The position numbers were made by a program, and so were the translations under genes. DNA of 64,000 nucleotides from Sphingobacteriaceae bacterium (lineage in GTDB: Bacteria; Bacteroidota; Bacteroidia; Sphingobacteriales; Sphingobacteriaceae): the NCBI GenBank assembly GCA_017745075.1, contig JAGIAD010000007.1, positions 126,841-190,840 on the forward strand, read 5' to 3'. The notes beneath the pieces were generated by a model that was given only the letters and a program-made list of their open reading frames with translations, did no database searches and was not told the origin of the DNA. Each line of letters starts with the position of its first letter. The stretch's first letter is position 1. Shown piece by piece: positions 58,509-64,000 of this stretch.

Positions 58509-59974
58509 TGTTTAAACCATTCGTTTACATACAGGATTTAAATTTAGGTTACCGCAACAAAGCGGTGCTAAAGGATTTGTATTGGGAAATGAATATTGGC
58601 GAAAGCTATACGATCGGAGGCAAAAGCGGAACAGGAAAAACATCTTTGGCAAAAGCCATCGCAGGCTTGGTTCCATACCAGGGAAGTATAGAGATTAATT
58701 TTGACGAGCAGCTTAAACTTCAGCAGGAGGTGCTTTATGTCGAAAGCTGGTACCAGTTCAAGAATTTAGAAGGGGTTGCCAACTTTTATTATCAACAGCG
58801 CTACACCAGTCAGCAAGCCAAAGAAACCTTAACCGTTCATGCAGAACTGGTTTCTTATGGTAAAGAAAAGGGGCTTCACTTAGATCAGGTTGAACCGATA
58901 TTGGAAGCTTTGGGCTTTTCTACATTCGCCAGTTCACAACTGATCGAATTATCCAGCGGCGAGCATAAAAAACTTCAACTGGTTAAAGCTTTATGGCTTA
59001 AACCACAATTGTTGATCATCGATCAGCCTTATACCGGTTTAGATGTTGCCTCACGCAAAAACCTGAACAAACTTTTAGATCAGGCTGCCGAAGAAGGCGT
59101 ACAGCTCATCCTGATTTGCAATGATACTGAGCTGCCAGACTGTATTCAATCTTTTGCCGAAATAATTGATGGAAATCTGGTTAAAGTAGATGCTTTAAGA
59201 AGTTCTGACAGCACTGAAAATCATTTGACAGAAATCCCTGATTTCTTAAAAGAATCGCCGGTTTATACCTCGCGTGACATCGTTAAAATGGTTAACGTAA
59301 ACATTAGCTATGGCGAAAAACAGGTACTTAAAAATATCAACTGGGAAGTAAAAGCCGGAGAAAAATGGCTTTTGCAGGGTCATAACGGTTCAGGAAAATC
59401 TACCTTGTTGAGTCTGGTAAATGGCGATCATCCGCAATCTTATGCCAATGAACTTTATTTGTTCGGTAACAGGCGCGGAAGCGGTGAAAGTATATGGGAT
59501 ATTAAACAGCATATTGGTTTAATCTCGCCCGAGTTTCATTGGTATTTCGATCCAACGGCTACCGTTTGGCAAAGTATCGCCTCCGGGTTTTACGATACCG
59601 TAGGTTTGTTCCAGCAGTTGCCCTATACAAAAAGCACACAGGTAGACGAACTGATAAATTACTTCGGCTTAGCCGAAAATAAAAATGAATTATTAAATGC
59701 GTTGCCACTCGGTAAGCAACGTTTGGTATTGTTGGCGCGCACGATTATAAAAAATCCGGAACTGTTAATTCTAGACGAACCCTGCCAGGGCTTAGACCAA
59801 CAGCAAACACAACATTTTAACCGGTTGGTTGATGAACTATGCAGCAATGGCATGACCTTAATTTATGTTGGCCATTTTGAATCGCAGCTGCCAACCTGCA
59901 TAGAAAAAAGAATATTGTTAGAAAAAGGCGAGGTAAAAGTCGTCGAAAGTTTAAATACAGAAATATTAAGCTGA
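58508..59974 (+). CDS. Tandem ABC ATPase (ModF-like), no membrane part
   Basis: A 488-residue protein with two ABC ATPase halves. Half one has Walker A GKSGTGKT at 38-45, signature LSSGEHKKLQLVKAL and Walker B LLIIDQPYTGLD. Half two has Walker A GHNGSGKST near 290-298, a degenerate signature ALPLGKQRLVLLARTI and Walker B LLILDEPCQGLD. ModF/PhrA-like proteins are duplicated ATPases without a membrane domain; the role is not certain. It is coupled to leuD through the TAATG overlap, so it is made with the leucine enzymes. Confidence 0.88.
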   Translation: MFKPFVYIQDLNLGYRNKAVLKDLYWEMNIGESYTIGGKSGTGKTSLAKAIAGLVPYQGSIEINFDEQLKLQQEVLYVESWYQFKNLEGVANFYYQQRYTSQQAKETLTVHAELVSYGKEKGLHLDQVEPILEALGFSTFASSQLIELSSGEHKKLQLVKALWLKPQLLIIDQPYTGLDVASRKNLNKLLDQAAEEGVQLILICNDTELPDCIQSFAEIIDGNLVKVDALRSSDSTENHLTEIPDFLKESPVYTSRDIVKMVNVNISYGEKQVLKNINWEVKAGEKWLLQGHNGSGKSTLLSLVNGDHPQSYANELYLFGNRRGSGESIWDIKQHIGLISPEFHWYFDPTATVWQSIASGFYDTVGLFQQLPYTKSTQVDELINYFGLAENKNELLNALPLGKQRLVLLARTIIKNPELLILDEPCQGLDQQQTQHFNRLVDELCSNGMTLIYVGHFESQLPTCIEKRILLEKGEVKVVESLNTEILS

Positions 59975-59984
59975 TGTAAAATTA

Positions 59985-60085
59985 ACCACAGATAAAAAGG
60001 ATGAACACAGATAAAAATCTAACGGCTTATGGAAACTCAAACCATAGCACAAATCAATCTGTGTCTATCTGTGAAAATCCGTGGT
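59985..60085. repeat. Quasi-palindromic spacer between ABC ATPase and leuB
   Basis: ACCACAGATAAAAAGGATGA at 59985 is nearly mirrored by CTGTGTCTATCTGTGAAAAT and CCGTGGT at about 60057-60085. The frame through it joins leuB in frame and produces a false N-terminal extension. Confidence 0.65.
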
Positions 60086-60115
60086 AAAGCTACAACAGCA
60101 AAGGAGAAGTCAACA

Positions 60116-61207
60116 ATGAAGAAGAACATTTTAGTAATACCTGGAGATGGTATTGGTCCCGAAGTCACCACTTGGGGGAAAGCAGCATTAGAAAAAATTG
60201 CCGAAATTTTTGGCCATGAATTCATTTTTGAAGAAGCTTTAATGGGCCACGCGGCCATTGAAGTTACCGGCGAACCCCTGCCAGATACAACTTTAGAAAA
60301 AGCCAGACAAAGTGATGCCATTTTATTTGGTGCCATTGGCCATGCCAAATACGATAATGACCCTAGTTTAAAAGTTAGACCAGAACAAGGTCTGCTAAAA
60401 ATCCGTAAAGAACTGGGATTATTTGCCAATCTCCGCCCGATATTACTATTTGATGAACTTCTTCAGGCTTCAAGCATTAAACCGGAAATTTTAAGAGGAA
60501 CTGATATTTTGTTTTTCCGCGAATTAACGGGCGATGTTTACTTTGGGGAGAAAACACGCTCTGAAGATAGAAACACCGCTTCAGATTTAATGATCTACCA
60601 CCGCTACGAAGTAGAACGCATTGCCCACAAAGCTTACCAGGCTGCGCAACAACGTAACAAAAGATTATGCTCTGTAGATAAAGCCAATGTTTTGGAAAGT
60701 TCACGTCTGTGGCGCGAAACTGTTCAGGAAATTGCCAAACAATACCCTGATGTAGAAACAGAGCACATGTTTATAGATAATGCAGCCATGCAGCTGATCA
60801 AAAACCCGAAAAAGTTCGATGTGGTTTTAACTGCCAATTTATTTGGCGATATTTTAACCGATGAGGCTTCACAGATTGCAGGTTCAATGGGTATGCTGGC
60901 CTCAGCATCTGTTGGCGAAAGTACCGGTTTCTTCGAACCAATTCATGGTTCTGCACACGATATTGCCGGTAAAGATGTGGCCAATCCGCTGGCTTCCATC
61001 CTATCGGCAGCATTAATGCTTGAAATTGGATTCGGACTAAAAGAAGAAGCCAAATTATTGGTTGATACCATCGACCAGGTATTAAAAGAAGGCTTTAGAA
61101 CGCATGATATTGCCGACCAAACCACCAACCGTTTTAAAGTGTTAGGCACTGCCGAAATGGGTAAATTGGTGTTGAAATTCTTATCACAAAAATTAATCAC
61201 ATCCTAA
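60116..61207 (+). CDS. leuB: 3-isopropylmalate dehydrogenase
   Basis: A 363-residue NAD-dependent enzyme starting at ATG 60116 with [11 protein letters not shown] at the N-terminus and the isopropylmalate-type segments [25 protein letters not shown] and [19 protein letters not shown]. An upstream in-frame ATG at 60029 reads through a repeat and gives no family-like residues, so 60116 is preferred. Confidence 0.96.
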   Translation: MKKNILVIPGDGIGPEVTTWGKAALEKIAEIFGHEFIFEEALMGHAAIEVTGEPLPDTTLEKARQSDAILFGAIGHAKYDNDPSLKVRPEQGLLKIRKELGLFANLRPILLFDELLQASSIKPEILRGTDILFFRELTGDVYFGEKTRSEDRNTASDLMIYHRYEVERIAHKAYQAAQQRNKRLCSVDKANVLESSRLWRETVQEIAKQYPDVETEHMFIDNAAMQLIKNPKKFDVVLTANLFGDILTDEASQIAGSMGMLASASVGESTGFFEPIHGSAHDIAGKDVANPLASILSAALMLEIGFGLKEEAKLLVDTIDQVLKEGFRTHDIADQTTNRFKVLGTAEMGKLVLKFLSQKLITS

Positions 61208-61217
61208 ACCTAAGATT

Positions 61218-62378
61218 ATGATTCACGACCCTAAAAAAGTTTATATTTTCGACACGACCTTACGTGACGGGGAGCAGGTTCCAGGCTGCCAATTAGATAC
61301 AAACCAAAAAGTAGAAATCGCAAAATCACTCGAACTTTTAGGGGTTGATGTGATTGAGGCTGGTTTCCCGGTATCGAGTCCTGGAGATTTTAACAGCGTA
61401 ATCGAATTATCAAAAGCAGTAACCAACCCGATTATCTGTGCTTTAACACGCGCAAACAAAAATGATATCGATGTGGCTGCAGATGCATTGCGTTACGCAA
61501 AAAGACCCCGTATCCACACCGGAATCGGTTCTTCTGATTTCCATATCAAACATAAATTTAACAGTACCCGCGAAGATATCCTTGCGCGTGCCGTTGAAGC
61601 GGTAAAATATGCCAAAAAATATGTTGAAGATGTTGAGTTTTATGCGGAGGATGCCGGCCGTGCCGATATCGAATTTTTGGCCAAAATGATCGAGGCTGTA
61701 ATTGCTGCAGGTGCAACTGTAGTAAATATTCCTGATACCAATGGTTATTGCTTACCTGACCAGTATGGTTCTAAAATCCTTTTCTTAAAAGAAAATGTTA
61801 AAAACATCGATAATGCCATTATTTCGGTTCACTGCCACAATGATTTAGGTTTAGCTACAGCTAACTCTATTGCCGGCTTACAAAACGGTGCCCGCCAGGT
61901 AGAATGTACCATTAATGGTATTGGTGAGCGCGCAGGCAACACATCGATGGAAGAAGTCGTCATGATTTTAAAAACGCACAAAGTGCTGGGCCTAAATACC
62001 AGCATTGATACCACACAGTTTTACGACATCAGCCACACTGTGAGAAACCAGATGAACATGCCGGTACAGCCTAACAAAGCCATTGTTGGTGCCAATGCAT
62101 TTTCGCACAGCTCGGGTATACACCAGGATGGTTTCTTAAAAAACCGTGAGAATTATGAAATCATCAGACCGGAAGATGTTGGTTTCCCTGATGCCACTAT
62201 TGTATTAACAGCCAGAAGTGGCCGCCATGCTTTAAAGCACCACCTTGACCGCTTAGGCCATAAATTGGAAAAAGACCACCTTGATATTGTTTATAAACAA
62301 TTTTTGGTCTTAGCCGACAGCAAACAGGGCATTAACGACCACGATTTAAATCAACTGGTTGCTTTACATTTAGCTTAA
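61218..62378 (+). CDS. leuA: 2-isopropylmalate synthase, short form
   Basis: A 386-residue DRE-TIM metallolyase with [20 protein letters not shown] at the N-terminus, [20 protein letters not shown] and [14 protein letters not shown]. It condenses acetyl-CoA with 2-oxoisovalerate, the first step of leucine synthesis. It lacks the about 130-residue C-terminal domain that binds leucine in long-form enzymes (over 500 residues), so feedback inhibition by leucine at this enzyme is probably absent. Confidence 0.93.
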   Translation: MIHDPKKVYIFDTTLRDGEQVPGCQLDTNQKVEIAKSLELLGVDVIEAGFPVSSPGDFNSVIELSKAVTNPIICALTRANKNDIDVAADALRYAKRPRIHTGIGSSDFHIKHKFNSTREDILARAVEAVKYAKKYVEDVEFYAEDAGRADIEFLAKMIEAVIAAGATVVNIPDTNGYCLPDQYGSKILFLKENVKNIDNAIISVHCHNDLGLATANSIAGLQNGARQVECTINGIGERAGNTSMEEVVMILKTHKVLGLNTSIDTTQFYDISHTVRNQMNMPVQPNKAIVGANAFSHSSGIHQDGFLKNRENYEIIRPEDVGFPDATIVLTARSGRHALKHHLDRLGHKLEKDHLDIVYKQFLVLADSKQGINDHDLNQLVALHLA

Positions 62379-62480
62379 TGCGGTGAAGATTTAGGATTAG
62401 GCGGTTAGCATTTAGTTTAACGCACTGACTTAAGTTTAATAAACCTGATTGGAATGAGCATGAAGCGCAGCGGAATAAAA

Positions 62481-62529
62481 TGTAAAGCAGGACAGCTGCA
62501 ACCGATGGAATACCGAACCCTGCTTTACA
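62481..62529. repeat. Inverted repeat between leuA and ilvA
   Basis: TGTAAAGCAGG at 62481 and CCTGCTTTACA at 62519 form an 11-bp stem around a 27-nt loop. It looks like a dispersed intergenic repeat. No T-run follows, so it is not an ordinary terminator. Confidence 0.6.
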
Positions 62530-62587
62530 AATATATAAGCGAGATTTAAGTCTTGATACTCATATCTCTCTACCTGATATTATAAAA

Positions 62588-63838
62588 ATGAATACAACAA
62601 CACCGAAAACACTGGATTTTCAATCTGCATTTCAAAGACTGAAAGGTGTGGTAAAACGTACGCCTTTAGAATTTAACGCCGGACTTTCTGCTCATTATAA
62701 TGCCAATATTTATTTGAAAAGAGAGGATCTCCAAATTGTACGTTCATACAAATTACGTGGTGCGTACAACAAAATCAGTTCGTTGCCACAAGAGGCTCTG
62801 ACTAATGGCGTGGTTTGTGCAAGTGCCGGTAACCACGCACAGGGAGTGGCGTATTCATGCAAAAAAATGGGAATTAAGGGCGTTATTTTTATGCCGGAAA
62901 TTACCCCTAAACAAAAGGTTAAACAAACTTATATGTTTGGTGGCGACAATGTAGAGGTGGTTTTGGTTGGCGATACTTTCGACGATTGTTTGAAAGAAGC
63001 CCTGGCCCACAGTGCCGAAAAATCAGCTACTTTTATCCCTCCTTTTGATGATGAAAAAGTAATTGAAGGACAGTCGACCGTTGGAATGGAGATTTACGAA
63101 GACCTGCCGGATTTAGACCTCATCGTAATGCCTGTTGGTGGCGGAGGTTTAGCTTCGGGCGTAAGTGCTTATATGAAAACCGTTAAACCCGACGTAAAAC
63201 TGGTTGGCGTTGAGCCACTTGGTGCACCATCAATGGTTGCGGCCATGGAACATGGCGGCCCTTATACTTTAGAAGAAATAGACCGTTTTGTGGATGGCGC
63301 TGCCGTAAAAAGGATCGGACACATCACTTACGAATATTGCAAGGAACTTCTTGACCAGATGCACCTGGTTCCTGAAGGGAAAATCTGTACCACTATATTA
63401 AAACTTTATAATGAAGATGCCATTGTAGTTGAACCTGCAGGAGCCTTATCTGTGGCTGCATTAGATCAGCTTAAAGATCAGATCACAGGCAAAACGATAG
63501 TTTGTATTGTTAGCGGTGGAAATAACGATATAGAGCGCATGCAGGAGATTAAAGAAAAATCGCTGCTGTTCGAAGGATTGAAACACTATTTTATTGTACG
63601 TTTCCCTCAACGTCCGGGTGCCCTGAAGTTATTTGTAAACGAGGTACTGGGTCCGAAGGATGATATTACCCGTTTCGAGTTCATTAAAAAAACGAACCGA
63701 GAAAATGGCCCCGCATTGGTTGGTATAGAACTTTCTAATAAAAACGATTATGCAAGTTTATTACAACGCATGAAAGATTTTAAATTTGAAATTATCGAAC
63801 TGAACCAGGATCAGACACTGTTTGAGTATTTGGTTTAA
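62588..63838 (+). CDS. ilvA: Threonine dehydratase (threonine ammonia-lyase)
   Basis: A 416-residue PLP enzyme with Lys55 in RSYKLRGAYNKIS, the glycine-rich loop MPVGGGGLASGVS and a single C-terminal ACT-like regulatory domain (FIVRFPQRPGALKLFVNEVL). It makes 2-oxobutanoate, the first step to isoleucine. It closes the branched-chain cluster. Confidence 0.96.
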   Translation: MNTTTPKTLDFQSAFQRLKGVVKRTPLEFNAGLSAHYNANIYLKREDLQIVRSYKLRGAYNKISSLPQEALTNGVVCASAGNHAQGVAYSCKKMGIKGVIFMPEITPKQKVKQTYMFGGDNVEVVLVGDTFDDCLKEALAHSAEKSATFIPPFDDEKVIEGQSTVGMEIYEDLPDLDLIVMPVGGGGLASGVSAYMKTVKPDVKLVGVEPLGAPSMVAAMEHGGPYTLEEIDRFVDGAAVKRIGHITYEYCKELLDQMHLVPEGKICTTILKLYNEDAIVVEPAGALSVAALDQLKDQITGKTIVCIVSGGNNDIERMQEIKEKSLLFEGLKHYFIVRFPQRPGALKLFVNEVLGPKDDITRFEFIKKTNRENGPALVGIELSNKNDYASLLQRMKDFKFEIIELNQDQTLFEYLV

Positions 63839-63885
63839 GATTTAACGACAAAAATAGATCCGTCATTTCGATCGTTTTATTAACC

Positions 63886-63942
63886 TGTCATCCTGAGCCT
63901 GTCGAAGGGCAATCCCAGTGTTTCGACAAGCTTTCAATGACA
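63886..63942. repeat. Second copy of the REP-like inverted repeat
   Basis: TGTCATCCTGAGCCTGTCGA at 63886 and TTTCGACAAGCTTTCAATGA at 63921 repeat the elements at 55914-55987. It follows ilvA. A related CGTCATTTCGACTGGAGCG motif follows near 63959. Confidence 0.7.
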
Positions 63943-64000
63943 GATCCTATAGAAGAATCGTCATTTCGACTGGAGCGTGCCGATTTTTCATCGGTAGCGA

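Noticed and set aside
60029..60115. N-terminal extension of LeuB from an upstream ATG
   Set aside because: It reads through a quasi-palindromic intergenic repeat and adds residues not seen in the family; ATG 60116 gives the canonical start.

Overview
The window looks like chromosome from a Bacteroidota bacterium, most likely Sphingobacteriaceae (Pedobacter-like). The signs are a sigma/anti-sigma/SusC/SusD locus with an STN-domain SusC, PorP/SprF and CHU_C (type B sorting domain) genes of the type IX secretion system (T9SS), LytTR regulators, a short histone H1-like protein, atpD-atpC standing apart from the other ATP synthase genes, and the scarcity of clear Shine-Dalgarno sequences. All calls come from reading the sequence and translations by eye; no database search was run.

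Layout. 1-5.8 kb (minus strand): ECF sigma factor, FecR anti-sigma, SusC and the start of SusD, one glycan-uptake operon. 6.2-8.5 kb: GH20 beta-N-acetylhexosaminidase, probably feeding the same glycan system. 5.8-6.2 and 8.5-10.3 kb: decayed DNA with a 20-bp perfect inverted repeat, a frameshifted LytTR response regulator and an ISL3-like transposase remnant. 10.3-14.4 kb (minus): collagen-like surface protein with two 156-residue tandem repeats, a CHU_C protein and a PorP/SprF protein. 14.4-19.8 kb: gene-poor and AT-rich, with small ORFs, an AraC-like remnant and an IS110 remnant fused to the end of a secreted-protein ORF. 19.8-28.4 kb: histone H1-like gene, a 3' fragment of a tRNA-Arg gene, a GNAT fragment, then visibly more GC-rich DNA with a giant T9SS beta-propeller protein, a LytTR regulator and a PQQ-propeller lipoprotein.

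28.4-42.1 kb looks like accessory or mobile DNA. It holds a DKNYY lipoprotein, a WG-repeat protein and a small membrane protein followed by a large YobI/KAP-like membrane P-loop NTPase (a candidate defence gene). A mobilisation module follows (VirD4/TraG-like coupling protein, MobA/VirD2-type relaxase, MobC-like protein, a hairpin-rich oriT candidate), then a large serine recombinase whose reading frame runs straight through the terminator and body of an intact tRNA-Arg(ACG) gene at the right edge.

42.2-64 kb is core chromosome: peroxiredoxin, RmlD-like reductase, atpD-atpC, an alpha/beta-hydrolase lipoprotein, then a complete branched-chain amino acid cluster: ilvE, ilvD, ilvB, ilvN, ilvC, leuC, leuD, leuB, leuA, ilvA. 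Inserted among these are an ORF6N-domain gene, a glyoxalase-like gene, a DinB-like gene, an ABM monooxygenase and a tandem ABC ATPase. Two short ORFs rich in Ile/Leu/Val codons, each followed by a strong intrinsic terminator, precede ilvE and ilvD. They look like two separate transcription attenuators and are the clearest regulatory discovery here. The spacers in this cluster carry several dispersed inverted repeats.
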